DNA of 64,000 nt, from contig JAUQPW010000002.1 in NCBI GenBank assembly GCA_030550175.1, positions 64,407 to 128,406 of the forward strand, written 5' to 3'. Shown in pieces: positions 51,589 to 60,348 of the stretch (the stretch's first letter is position 1; each line of letters opens with the position of its first letter). Under the pieces are notes generated by a model. That model was not told where the DNA came from, did not search any database, and saw nothing but the letters and a program-made list of their open reading frames with translations. The position numbers and the translations under genes are program-made. The stretch comes from a bacterium. GTDB lineage: Bacteria; Moduliflexota; Moduliflexia; Moduliflexales; JAUQPW01.

Positions 51589-52332
51589 TCAGGTTTTTAC
51601 CCCATATCCGATATACAACATGGATACGTCCTTCCGGGAAAGCTTAAATTGAACGTCATCCCGGTGAAATAACGCCCGCCACACGCTCATATTCGGGACA
51701 AGACCATAGGTTTCCGTATTCTGGATGCCATGGTCTGCCATCAACTTTATTAATCTGGAGAGCGGAACCAGTTTTTTAAATTGGTGGGTCCCTTTGGGAA
51801 TAAAACCACAGATATATTCACCGACAAATTTTAGAACCAGTAGAGATTTCAAGGTCTTATTGATCGTATCGTATAGGAAAAGTCCTCCATGTTTTAAAAC
51901 CCGAGTACTTTCTGCAATCACCTGATTCAAATCTTCCACATGCTCCAGAAAATCGGAGCTAACAACGGCATCGAAAACCTCAGAGGGGAAAGGAAGGTTT
52001 TCAGCTTTACTACAAATCAAGTGGGTTTTGGTCAGATGAGGTCGGGCAGCCTGAAGGGCACTGGGGAGTCGGTCCACGGCATAGAGTTCAATCCCTTCAA
52101 TTTCCAGAGCGGAAGAAAGAATCCCACCTCCACATCCTAACTCGAGCACTTTACAGCATGAATGCTGTTTCAATACATGGAGAAAATAGGTGGATCGAAC
52201 TGGATTCATCCGGTGTAGCCCCCCCATGGGACCTTCAGGGTTCCACCATTCATCTTTTAGAGAATCGAACAATTCGAGATCTCGCTCCACTTTACAAAAC
52301 CTTTGACCGTCGGCAGTTCTATCCATCTGCAT
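51589..52332 (-). CDS. SAM-dependent methyltransferase (UbiG/class I)
   Basis: A 247-aa Rossmann methyltransferase. SAM motif I is VLELGCGGGILSSALE, motif II AVDRLPSALQ, motif III VVSSDFLEHVEDLNQVIAES. N-terminal DEWWNPEGPMGGLHRMNPVR resembles UbiG O-methyltransferases of quinone synthesis, but the C terminus does not decide between UbiG and general small-molecule methyltransferases. Two start codons two residues apart are possible. Downstream neighbour is convergent or unrelated. Confidence 0.8.
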   Translation of the reverse strand: MQMDRTADGQRFCKVERDLELFDSLKDEWWNPEGPMGGLHRMNPVRSTYFLHVLKQHSCCKVLELGCGGGILSSALEIEGIELYAVDRLPSALQAARPHLTKTHLICSKAENLPFPSEVFDAVVSSDFLEHVEDLNQVIAESTRVLKHGGLFLYDTINKTLKSLLVLKFVGEYICGFIPKGTHQFKKLVPLSRLIKLMADHGIQNTETYGLVPNMSVWRALFHRDDVQFKLSRKDVSMLYIGYGVKT

Positions 52333-52724
52333 TTCATGGGGTTATTGATAGTCCTCAGGCAGGAGCAGGTTTCAAATCTGTTCCTACTTCAGGAAATGCA
52401 AATGGGTTTTACAAAAAGTCCAGAGTTCTTAGTGAGTTCCTCAAAGGATAACTCAAGATATAAATATATCAAAAGATTCTCCCGTGTCATGGATTATTTA
52501 TCCTAGATGGCCAGACAATTTTATCTCATAGAATAGAGGGGAAGGAACGTAAAAGTTTTTTCTCTTATGGCGATAAGAGCTTATCCCCTTTCATTCTTAA
52601 AACCTATCCTTATAAGGGGCCGGGGGTTCCTTGTCATGATTACCTTGACAGGAGGTATCGTAATAAATACCTTAAAGGGAGGGGAGCTTTTAAAAATTTA
52701 TTTACAAAGGAGGAGAATCCTACG
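52333..52724 (+). other. Intergenic region with probable promoter of the repeat protein
   Basis: No gene in 392 nt. At its right, TTGACA (52645-52650) is followed after 17 nt by TACCTT (52668-52673), a weak -10; a small inverted repeat AGGTAT-N8-ATACCT overlaps this spacer and could be an operator. Confidence 0.35.
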
Positions 52725-53447
52725 ATGAAAAAAATAATTCCCTTACTTTTGATGGGCATCTTTACCTGGATGGCATGGGTGCTCCCTGAGATTTCGGAGG
52801 TATGGGCCCAGATGAGTTCGGCCCGGACGAACGGACAACGCGTATCACCGGTTATTCCCCCAAATCCTTCCTTTGTAACCCTTCAACCGTTGATTCCTGT
52901 GAATCCATCTTCTCAACCCCTTCGACCCATTATCCCTTCAAGGCCTTTTACTGTTCCACTTCAGCCGGTGATTCCTGCGAATCCCTCTTCACCGCCTCTT
53001 CAACCCGTGATACCTCAGATTCCGTCTATTACTCGACTTCAGCCGGTGATTCCTGCGAATCCCTCTTCGCCTCCCCTTCAACCCGTGATACCCTCTGGAC
53101 CTGCGTTGGTTCCACTTCAGCCGGTGATCCCACAGATCATACAGCCGGTTCCAGGGATTCCGGTAGATTTCGGATCTCTATTAAGTCCCATACGGGGGAG
53201 CCTTTTTCAGGCCAGTATCAATTCCAGGAGCGGAAATATCGGAGTGGCCGGTCAACAAATTCAATCAGCACTGGCCGAATTAAATTTGCTTCAACAACGG
53301 TTTCCGGTTGTAGCTCCTCAAGTTCAACAGGCTCAAAGTAACTTGGATGAAGCCTTACAATTCCTGGACCGAAATAGGCCCCATGAAGCCGTCCGGTCTA
53401 TCCGGCAAGCCGATGAGATTCTCACATCTATTTTAAACCCGGATTAA
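52725..53447 (+). CDS. Secreted protein with 13-residue proline-rich tandem repeat
   Basis: A 240-aa exported protein. The ATG follows AAAGGAGG by 9 nt and starts a signal peptide (KKIIPLLLMGIFTWMAWV). Residues 42-132 are seven tandem copies of a 13-residue unit, P-x-I-P-x-x-P-(x)5-Q/R, such as PVIPANPSSPPLQ, plus a partial eighth copy. Residues about 150-240 form a helical domain (IQSALAELNLLQQRF, VQQAQSNLDEALQFL, EAVRSIRQADEILTSIL). No family was recognised; such rod-like stalks often span the periplasm. The DNA of the repeats is also conserved, so recent expansion is possible. Confidence 0.65.
   Translation: MKKIIPLLLMGIFTWMAWVLPEISEVWAQMSSARTNGQRVSPVIPPNPSFVTLQPLIPVNPSSQPLRPIIPSRPFTVPLQPVIPANPSSPPLQPVIPQIPSITRLQPVIPANPSSPPLQPVIPSGPALVPLQPVIPQIIQPVPGIPVDFGSLLSPIRGSLFQASINSRSGNIGVAGQQIQSALAELNLLQQRFPVVAPQVQQAQSNLDEALQFLDRNRPHEAVRSIRQADEILTSILNPD
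52848..53120 (+). repeat. 39-bp coding tandem repeat, seven copies
   Basis: Seven 39-bp units encode the 13-residue motif. Two are nearly identical at the DNA level (for example CCGGTGATTCCTGCGAATCC near 52965 and 53041), the rest are diverged. Confidence 0.85.
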
Positions 53448-53455
53448 CAAAAGAT

Positions 53456-53513
53456 GGCAAACGGCGAATGGCGATGACTACTTGTAATTCGCTATTCGCC
53501 ATTCGCCTTTACA
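53456..53513. repeat. Spacer palindrome built from a CGAATGGC word
   Basis: GGCGAATGGCGA on the left faces TCGCTATTCGCCATTCGCC (53488-53508) on the right. It falls between the repeat protein and the methyltransferase and makes an upstream ATG at 53468 look like the start. Confidence 0.6.
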
Positions 53514-53518
53514 GGGCC

Positions 53519-54280
53519 GTGAACTCTTATCGATACTTATCCCAAATTTATGATCAATGGGAGAAACTCATGGGGGCTTCCTTTAGTATGCTGATTTTCC
53601 CTAAACTGCAACAGGTATTGGAAAGAACCCACCGCCCTATACAGAAAATGGTAGATCTGGCTTGCGGGACCGGGACCATGGCAATAGCCATGGCGAAAAT
53701 GGGGGTGGAGGTAATCGGGATCGACCTTTCAGAAGGTATGCTGGAAAAAGCCAGGGCGAAGGCCAAAAAGGCCGGACTCTCCATCCCCTTCTTTTGCCAG
53801 GATATGCGTTCCTTTAGCCTCACAGAAAAGGTTGACCTTATAACCTCTTTTTACGATAGCCTCAATCATCTCCTGACCCCGGAAGATCTCCAACAGGCCT
53901 TTGATGCAGTTGCCAGAAATCTCAATCCCGGAGGTCTGTTTATTTTTGATGTTAACAATAAAAATTGCTTCGAGAAGTTGTGGCAGGGGACTTCGGTATT
54001 CCATCATGAAGAATTTACCCTCATCCTTGAGAATACCTTCGATGAGAAAAGTCTTCGGGCTCAGAGTCTATCCACCATATTTCGTCGTAAGGATAAAGGC
54101 CCTTTGTTCGAGAAGGCCATAGAACTTTGTGAGGAACGGTATTATCCCGATGAAGTTATTTATAACGGGCTAAATGTAGCAGGATTTAACGTTTTGGAAA
54201 AGGAAGATTTCAATCCTTTTTGGGAGATTATTTCCATAGGACCGGTTAAAGAATTCTGGGTATGTGAAAAGCAACGTTAA
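53519..54280 (+). CDS. SAM-dependent methyltransferase
   Basis: A 253-aa protein if started at GTG 53519, just past the spacer palindrome; an ATG at 53468 would add 17 residues read from the palindrome. Motif I VDLACGTGTMAIAMAKMGVEVIGIDLSEGML is a textbook SAM site. The middle motif is ITSFYDSLNHLLTPEDLQQAF, then PGGLFIFDVNN. The C-terminal half (residues about 150-253) is a lid of the kind found in glycine/sarcosine- or polyketide-type methyltransferases. Substrate unknown; no ribosome site of note. Confidence 0.75.
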   Translation: MNSYRYLSQIYDQWEKLMGASFSMLIFPKLQQVLERTHRPIQKMVDLACGTGTMAIAMAKMGVEVIGIDLSEGMLEKARAKAKKAGLSIPFFCQDMRSFSLTEKVDLITSFYDSLNHLLTPEDLQQAFDAVARNLNPGGLFIFDVNNKNCFEKLWQGTSVFHHEEFTLILENTFDEKSLRAQSLSTIFRRKDKGPLFEKAIELCEERYYPDEVIYNGLNVAGFNVLEKEDFNPFWEIISIGPVKEFWVCEKQR

Positions 54281-54361
54281 GGGTCTGGAATCAAAAGCCG
54301 GAAGGGAAATGAATCTGATCTCATCCCTTGTGAGTCTGAACGTCGATTCCCGACCCCTTAT
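54279..54361. repeat. Imperfect inverted repeat between convergent genes
   Basis: AAGGGTCTGGAATC on the left matches GATTCCCGACCCCTT on the right, enclosing GAATCTGAT/ATC-type internal pairs. The methyltransferase and acyl-CoA ligase genes converge on it. Confidence 0.5.
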
Positions 54362-55957
54362 CTAAAATTCCTCTTCTCCGGTTTCTTCTTTGGCAAGGGT
54401 GTCTTGAGCTTTTTGGAGTTCTTCTTCCCGAAGGGCTTTTTTCAAGATTTTACCGGTTGGGGTTTTTGGCAGGGAAGTTCGGAACTCGAAGTATTTAGGG
54501 TTTTTGTACATGGCGATCTTTTCATGGCAGAATTGTCTAAACTCCTTTTCGGTCGCCGTGACCCCTTCCTTCAAGGTAATAAATGCCTTGGGGACTTCCC
54601 CTCGCTGTTTATCGGGAACTCCAATAACTGCGCATTCGGCTACTTTGGGATGGGTATAAAGAACCTCCTCCACTTCCCGGGGATACACGTTCATCCCTCG
54701 AACGATGAGCATGTCTTTTTTACGGTCTACGATATAAATGTATCCCTCCTCGTCGATTTTAACCAGGTCTCCAGTATGTAGCCATCCATCCTGGATGGTT
54801 TTAGCCGTTTCCTCAGGTTGATTATAATACCCTACCATAACCGTGTCCCCCTTAACGAGTAACTCCCCTACCTTGTTGGGAGTGTCGATACTGTTTCCAT
54901 CTTCATCTATGATCTTAATCTGGACCCCCTTGATGGGTAATCCTACAGATAGAGGTTTTCGCTTTCCATGGAGGGGATTGACGCTAACACCGGCCGAAGC
55001 TTCGGATAAACCGTAGCCTTCCAACAGGGGAATTTTAAATTTTTTCTCAAATTGTTTCAGAACCTCCGCGGGAAGGGCTGCAGCACCTGAAATACAAACC
55101 CGAATGGGATTAATCCAGTGGAAGAACCTGGGAACTTTTGCATGGACCAGGGCATGGTAAACCGGGGGGATTCCTACTAAAACAGAAACCCTGGAGAACA
55201 AAATGGTATTCACAACCCGTTTGAAAGGTTTTACAGAGGTTAAAAGGATGACCCGAGCTCCTTGACTGAAAGTAGCCAGCGTGCAGTTGATAAACGTATA
55301 AGCGTGGAATAAGGGGAGAAAAACCAAAACACGATCTCGATGACTGATCCGGATGGCATCGATATTGGCATCGATAGCCGCCAGGAGGTTCTTATGGGAA
55401 AGCATGGCTCCTTTGGGTTTTCCTGTTGTACCCGATGTGTAGTGGATCACGACCACATCTTCTTTTCCCACCTTGAATTTTTCTTCAAGCTCCGGAGGTT
55501 CTTTATCAAAGCGTTCAAGGGGAATGGTTCCCTCCACCTCATCTTTTCCACCTACCATAAGAATAGATTTTAATTTCGGCAGGTCGGGTCGAATCGGTTT
55601 AATGATTTCAAATAACTCAGGGCTGGTCACAAGGGTGGAAACCTCACAGTCATTCAAAATGAATTTGACCTCTTCAGAAGACAAAAAAGTGTTAATAGGT
55701 ACGTTGATTCCACCCAGTTTAGAAACTGCAAAATAGGTGAAAATAAACTCCGGACAATTAGAAAGAAGAATAGCAACTTTATGGCCGAATCGAACCCCCA
55801 GTTTATTTAAACCGTTGGTAATCTGGTTGGTCCTCTGGTTCATCAGCCGATAGGTAAACTTTTTTCCTTCAAAAAGGAGACCCTTTCGCCGGGGATGTTC
55901 CGCAGCAATCTCCTCTAACATGGTTCCTAAGGTCATGGAGGGATCTTGAAGATTCAT
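54362..55957 (-). CDS. Long-chain fatty acid-CoA ligase (AMP-forming)
   Basis: A 531-aa adenylate-forming enzyme. The P-loop-like motif is HYTSGTTGKPKGAMLSH, the A5 motif is EGYGLSEASAGV, A7 is LHTGDLVKIDEEGY, the A8 hinge is RKKDMLIVRGMNVYP, and the catalytic lysine is in LPKTPTGKILKK near residue 506. Substrate specificity cannot be read. It is paired with a second ligase gene 56 nt upstream (56014-57516) on the same strand, apparently a tandem duplication. Confidence 0.9.
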   Translation of the reverse strand: MNLQDPSMTLGTMLEEIAAEHPRRKGLLFEGKKFTYRLMNQRTNQITNGLNKLGVRFGHKVAILLSNCPEFIFTYFAVSKLGGINVPINTFLSSEEVKFILNDCEVSTLVTSPELFEIIKPIRPDLPKLKSILMVGGKDEVEGTIPLERFDKEPPELEEKFKVGKEDVVVIHYTSGTTGKPKGAMLSHKNLLAAIDANIDAIRISHRDRVLVFLPLFHAYTFINCTLATFSQGARVILLTSVKPFKRVVNTILFSRVSVLVGIPPVYHALVHAKVPRFFHWINPIRVCISGAAALPAEVLKQFEKKFKIPLLEGYGLSEASAGVSVNPLHGKRKPLSVGLPIKGVQIKIIDEDGNSIDTPNKVGELLVKGDTVMVGYYNQPEETAKTIQDGWLHTGDLVKIDEEGYIYIVDRKKDMLIVRGMNVYPREVEEVLYTHPKVAECAVIGVPDKQRGEVPKAFITLKEGVTATEKEFRQFCHEKIAMYKNPKYFEFRTSLPKTPTGKILKKALREEELQKAQDTLAKEETGEEEF

Positions 55958-56013
55958 GGGTTTCTATCCCCGAAGGGTGTACCTTATCATAGCCCTTCGG
56001 GGTCTATTTCTTT

Positions 56014-57516
56014 TCACTTGAGTTCTCTTTTGAGAATCTTACCTGTAGGCGTTTTGGGTAGAGATTTTCTGAACTCGATATAACGGGGTATCTTATATCG
56101 GGCCAGTCTTTCCATACAATATCGCCGGATTTCTCGTTCAGTAAGGGCTGCACCTTCTTTAAGGACGACAAAAGCTTTGGGTACCTCCCCACGCTGTTCA
56201 TCCTTTACCCCGACTACAGCACATTCTACTATCTGGGGATGGGAGAGCAGGACCTCTTCGATCTCCCTGGGATATACATTGATCCCTCGTACCAACAGCA
56301 TATCCTTCTTTCGATCTAGAATATAGAGATACCCATCCTCATCGAGCTTTCCTATATCTCCCGTCAATAACCAGCCATTCCGGAGCACATTTTGAGTTGC
56401 TTCAGGTAAGCGGTAGTAGCCAAGCATAACATTGGGGCCTTTAACGGCAATTTCCCCTTCCTGTCCCACCGGAAGATCATTTCCTTCTGCATCGACTATC
56501 TTGACCTGAACCTGGGGTATAGGCAGGCCGACCGAACCTACTTTTCGGACCCCTTCTAACGGGTTAACCGAAACAACCGGAGAGGCCTCTGACAAACCAT
56601 AACCTTCGAGCAACGGAGCTCCGAATTTCTTTTCTACCTTTTTAAGGGTTGACGCCGAGAGTGGAGCAGAACCTGAAATAAAAGCCCGGATAGCGTGAAG
56701 GTATTTAACAATCCAGGGCACTTTTCTCTCGGCCAGGATATTGAAAACCGCCGGAACCCCTACAAAAATGGTCACGCGGTCCCATAAAATGCTCTTTTTT
56801 ATCTCCTCCAGGGACTTTACCGATTCCAACAGGATAATTCTGGCTCCACCGTATATGGGTGCTAAGACACAAACCGTAAAAGTAAAGGCATGAAAAAGCG
56901 GTAAAAACAACAAGAACCTATCCCTATGGGAAAATTTAAATGCCTGGATGCAACTCTCGATGTTTGAATACAGATTCCTATGGGACAACATAACTCCCTT
57001 GGGATGACCGGTTGTACCGGAGGTATAGATTAAAACGGCCAGATTCTCCGGATTTAACTTTTTTCCCGGAGATACAGGGAGTTCAGCTTCCATTAACCGG
57101 TTCAACGAAAGAAATTCTTTCGTGTCGTCACCCACCAAGATCGTGTATTTTAATGACAACACTTGGGGTAGTATGGGTTGAAGAGTTTCTAAAAATTTTT
57201 TAGAAGTAATAATCGCCTTGAGCTGGCAGTCATTCATAATGTAGGCTAGCTCTGCCCCGGTCAGAAAAGTATTAAGAGGAACAACGACCCCTCCGGTTTT
57301 AAGAATGGCGAAATAACTGATGATATATTCCGGCTTATTCTCAAGAAGTATACCAACCTTATCCCCTTCCTGTACATCCCGTTTAAGAAGAGCCTGGCTT
57401 AATCGATTGACGGCTTCATCCAACTGCTTAAATGTTATTTTTTGCTTGCCGAATTTAATCGCTATATGATGTGGGAATCTTTCGGCAGTTTTTTCCAACA
57501 TCTGACCTAAGATCAT
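56014..57516 (-). CDS. Long-chain fatty acid-CoA ligase (AMP-forming), second copy
   Basis: A 500-aa adenylate-forming enzyme with IYTSGTTGHPKGVMLSH, EGYGLSEASPVVSVNPLEG, LLTGDIGKLDEDGYLYILDRKKDMLLVRGINVYP and the C-terminal KTPTGKILKREL. It is clearly related to the following ligase (same wording in A5-A8 and the C terminus), so the two are tandem paralogues. The first gene in the minus-strand pair; its upstream region contains the promoter of the divergent gene at 57762. Confidence 0.9.
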   Translation of the reverse strand: MILGQMLEKTAERFPHHIAIKFGKQKITFKQLDEAVNRLSQALLKRDVQEGDKVGILLENKPEYIISYFAILKTGGVVVPLNTFLTGAELAYIMNDCQLKAIITSKKFLETLQPILPQVLSLKYTILVGDDTKEFLSLNRLMEAELPVSPGKKLNPENLAVLIYTSGTTGHPKGVMLSHRNLYSNIESCIQAFKFSHRDRFLLFLPLFHAFTFTVCVLAPIYGGARIILLESVKSLEEIKKSILWDRVTIFVGVPAVFNILAERKVPWIVKYLHAIRAFISGSAPLSASTLKKVEKKFGAPLLEGYGLSEASPVVSVNPLEGVRKVGSVGLPIPQVQVKIVDAEGNDLPVGQEGEIAVKGPNVMLGYYRLPEATQNVLRNGWLLTGDIGKLDEDGYLYILDRKKDMLLVRGINVYPREIEEVLLSHPQIVECAVVGVKDEQRGEVPKAFVVLKEGAALTEREIRRYCMERLARYKIPRYIEFRKSLPKTPTGKILKRELK

Positions 57517-57679
57517 GTTGACCTTTATATTTCTCTTAAAAAGGATTTATAATTGGTTATACCCTCTCATTAAGGAGATTAAATTAAGATAAGATTAAAT
57601 AGAGTTATTAACAAGAAGTCAAGGAGAAAATTTGAATAGCTTAAGAACCTTCTCGCCCCTAAAGGGTTTTGTTTTCTAC

Positions 57680-57708
57680 TTGACAGATCCGGGTCGTTAT
57701 TATATTCT
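57680..57708 (+). promoter_or_regulatory. Promoter of the helical-repeat protein
   Basis: Consensus TTGACA (57680-57685), 17-nt spacer, TATTCT (57703-57708). The gene starts at 57762. Confidence 0.5.
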
Positions 57709-57761
57709 GTTTCAAGATTATAAGGAGAACGGTTTAACTATCAGGAAAGGGAGTTAACATT

Positions 57762-58718
57762 ATGGGTATTTCTGCAGAAGATAAAGGCAAAGGAAAACGC
57801 ATTATCATGCAGTTTTTTAAAACCATGGCTCATGTACAAAGAGCCCTTTTAGTCCTTTTTGAGAAAGACGAGTATCAGGGAATTCAACGTCTGTTGCTGT
57901 TATTGAATCCTGAAAGTAAAGTAGAAATTGACTCAATTGACAACCTGCGCAGAGGGCTAAGCATGATTCTGCAACATATTTACTCCCTTCCCTTTGAGGA
58001 TAAAGAAGGGCATTTTCTGGAATTGATGCGATGTAAATCCCACCAAGAAGTCCTCCAAAAGGAAAAAACGGCTTTCATTGATTATTTTCTAAGCAGTCAG
58101 CCCGTGTTTAAGAGTTACTTAAAACAGGTTGCTGTGGAAGATGGAAACTATTATGTTTTTAATCAAATTTGTAAAGAACTTCTGGACCGTCAGGAAGAGG
58201 TGAAAGACTTAAGGACTTTTAAAAGCAGTTTAAGGGATTTGCAAAATATATTGGCCAGGCGTATAGCCAATGGAAATAGTGAAGAAGCTATTCTGGAGGA
58301 TTTAAAAAAGAAAATTAAAGAAACCCCTGCTCTTGGATCGCTCTCAATGCCCAAATCAAGACTTTCTGCCTTAGAACTTGTTCCCGACAATAAATCTCCT
58401 CATACCGGTGAAGAAGCCGGCAAATATAACTCTTCCATGGGATCTGAACATACCCCATCGTTTTCCCTGCAACCTCCTTCCGAGGAAGAAAAACGCCGGG
58501 CCATAGAAACGATTCTGAATGGACCTAAGTATGAATCCCTTCGAAGGCTTCTACTTAAAACAGTTGTAGAAGATCCCCAATTTCATACTTTTCAAAATTA
58601 TCTCAATAATATCCTGCCTCCGCCAGAACGGATTGTGGCCAGAGATTTAAATTCCTTTTCTAAAGGTCTCCAGAGGATTAAAGAATTCAGAGATAATCTA
58701 GAAAGGGAGCTAAGCTAG
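57762..58718 (+). CDS. Unrecognised protein with repeated helical domain
   Basis: A 318-aa soluble protein, family not recognised. Three similar helical stretches can be seen: about 27-75, 105-165 and 245-310. Copies 2 and 3 are clearest, sharing a spaced pattern of Y/F-x-S-x-L...VED...F...L-L...E-x-V...DL-x-x-F-x-x-x-L-x-x-I. A Ser/Pro-rich linker (about 195-235) separates them. No transmembrane segment or signal. The start has GGAAAGGGAG ahead and a good promoter. It lies just before the LPS heptosyltransferase genes, but nothing in the sequence ties it to them. Confidence 0.55.
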   Translation: MGISAEDKGKGKRIIMQFFKTMAHVQRALLVLFEKDEYQGIQRLLLLLNPESKVEIDSIDNLRRGLSMILQHIYSLPFEDKEGHFLELMRCKSHQEVLQKEKTAFIDYFLSSQPVFKSYLKQVAVEDGNYYVFNQICKELLDRQEEVKDLRTFKSSLRDLQNILARRIANGNSEEAILEDLKKKIKETPALGSLSMPKSRLSALELVPDNKSPHTGEEAGKYNSSMGSEHTPSFSLQPPSEEEKRRAIETILNGPKYESLRRLLLKTVVEDPQFHTFQNYLNNILPPPERIVARDLNSFSKGLQRIKEFRDNLERELS

Positions 58719-58810
58719 AAGCGTTCTTAGGTCATGAAGTAATCGAGTTTTACCTTGGCGAATCAAACCGGATCTCCTGGTAAATAAATCTTCTGGGGTT
58801 GCCTGTAAAC

Positions 58811-59866
58811 ATGTTTCATAAGATTTTAGTAGTACAGACGGCCTTTATCGGAGATGTTTTATTAACCACTCCCCTGCTAAAGGCTGTTCGTCAACTCTTT
58901 CCGTACACTACCATCTCGGTTCTTGTTCGTCCCCCTTCCCAATCCTTACTTAAAAATAATCCCGATGTAGACGAAATTCTCATCTATGACAAGCGAGGCT
59001 CCGATAGAGGAATCAAGGCTTTCTTTAAAGTCGTTAAAGAACTTCGGAAATCTAATTTTAATCTGGCCTTATCGCCCCACCGCTCCTTACGGACCGCCTT
59101 ACTTTTATGGATGGCGGGAATTCCCAAACGAATCGGATTCAAAACCGGCATAGGTCAATATCTGTATCACCATAGAGTTCCTTTTCGGTCATATAAGCAT
59201 GACATCGAGCGTAATCTTTCTCTTTTGGCCCCTTTAACCCTGACCCCCAAGATTTTTTCCACAGAAATGGTACTTCCTATAGCCCAAGAAGATCAGGAGG
59301 CTGCCGCTCAACTTCTCGAAAAAGCAGGTGTAGATTTAAAGAGAAAACCTCTTATTGGAATCAGTCCGGGTTCTATATGGCCGACCAAAAGATGGATTCC
59401 GGAGAAATTCTCGGAATTGATTCCCCGACTCATCGAAAATTACCGGGGAACCGTCCTTCTTTTAGGAAGCAAGGAAGACATTGACCTTTGCAAGAAAATT
59501 TCTTCCCAATGTCGATTTAGATCGGAGGATCAACGTCGTTGTTTGATCAATCTGGCCGGCCAGACAACGCTATCGGATTTGGCTGCGATCATCGACCGAT
59601 GCGATCTCTTTATCACCAACGATAGTGGCCCGATGCATATTGCATCGGCAAGAAAGATCCCCACCGTCGCTATTTTTGGCTCTACCGTACCATCTCAAGG
59701 TTACGCACCTCTACATAAAAAAGCCGTTGTGGTTGAAAAAGTACTTCCCTGCCGACCCTGTGGTGAGCATGGACGTAAGAAATGTCCCCAAGGGCATTTC
59801 CTCTGCATGAAGGCCATTACGGTAGAGGATGTTTTAGAAGCTGCCGAAAGTCTTCTGAGGGTTTAA
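58811..59866 (+). CDS. waaF: LPS heptosyltransferase II-like (GT9, WaaF)
   Basis: A 351-aa enzyme adding heptose to the LPS inner core. Motifs of GT9: ILVVQTAFIGDVLLTTPLLKA at the N terminus, GISPGSIWPTKRWIPEKFSELI, and ITNDSGPMHIASA near residue 275. The C-terminal CRPCGEHGRKKCPQGHFLC segment is usual for WaaF. The ATG at 58811 is preferred to an upstream TTG at 58799. The heptose donor is inferred; other GT9 roles are possible. Confidence 0.85.
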   Translation: MFHKILVVQTAFIGDVLLTTPLLKAVRQLFPYTTISVLVRPPSQSLLKNNPDVDEILIYDKRGSDRGIKAFFKVVKELRKSNFNLALSPHRSLRTALLLWMAGIPKRIGFKTGIGQYLYHHRVPFRSYKHDIERNLSLLAPLTLTPKIFSTEMVLPIAQEDQEAAAQLLEKAGVDLKRKPLIGISPGSIWPTKRWIPEKFSELIPRLIENYRGTVLLLGSKEDIDLCKKISSQCRFRSEDQRRCLINLAGQTTLSDLAAIIDRCDLFITNDSGPMHIASARKIPTVAIFGSTVPSQGYAPLHKKAVVVEKVLPCRPCGEHGRKKCPQGHFLCMKAITVEDVLEAAESLLRV

Positions 59867-59879
59867 AAAGACAGGAAGA

Positions 59880-59951
59880 CGGAGTGTGGAGGTGTGGGAG
59901 TATGGGGGTGTGGGAGTGGGGGAGTACAGAATTTTTTCTATACTTTCATAC
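59880..59951. repeat. Octamer-array inverted repeat R7 (interrupted)
   Basis: G-rich arm GTGTGGAGGTGTGGGAGTAT and onward (59881-59928), then a short C-rich piece ending TACTTTCATAC (59941-59951). The C-rich series seems to resume at 60324 (TCATACTTTT) after the family-2 element, as if that element had inserted into the right arm. Confidence 0.75.
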
Positions 59952-60323
59952 CCTTTCAGGGATAGGTTTTTGTGGGAATGTCAATTGGTAGGGGTCTCCA
60001 CCCTTGTCCTTTCTTTTTGGGGTGGTTTTTTGGACCTAAATCCTCTGAGTTCCCTTCCCTGGGAGGGAAAGGGAGAGTGGGGACCCAGACCATCCCCCAG
60101 CTCCTCCTTCCCATGTCGGAAAGGGGGGTTAGGGGCATAGGCGCCAGGAAAGGAGGTTAACCCCAGCGGGGCGACCTGTTTAACAGAACACGGCCAGGGA
60201 GCTTGAAAAATTCTGATTGCGTCGGGGTCTACCAACTGTTCGCCCCCTGACGGGTTTTTCAGCTTAACCTGGCGCGTATGGGGGTTAGGGGATTAGGTTA
60301 AAAAGTCTACCCCTGAAAGACCC
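59952..60323. mobile_element. MITE-like element, family 2, copy C
   Basis: Left end CCTTTCAGGGATAGGTTTTT (59952-59971) and right end inverted CTTTCAGGGGTAGACTTTTTAACC (60318 down to about 60297). The internal hairpin words match copies A and B in inverted order. A 6-bp direct repeat TCATAC flanks both sides (59946-59951 and 60324-60329), consistent with target-site duplication. No coding capacity. The copy fills the waaF-GT4 gap. Confidence 0.65.
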
Positions 60324-60348
60324 TCATACTTTTCCTGGTTTTTCGTGG

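Noticed and set aside
53468..53518. ATG start of the methyltransferase
   Set aside because: It falls inside a spacer palindrome; GTG at 53519 is preferred, although the true start is not proven.
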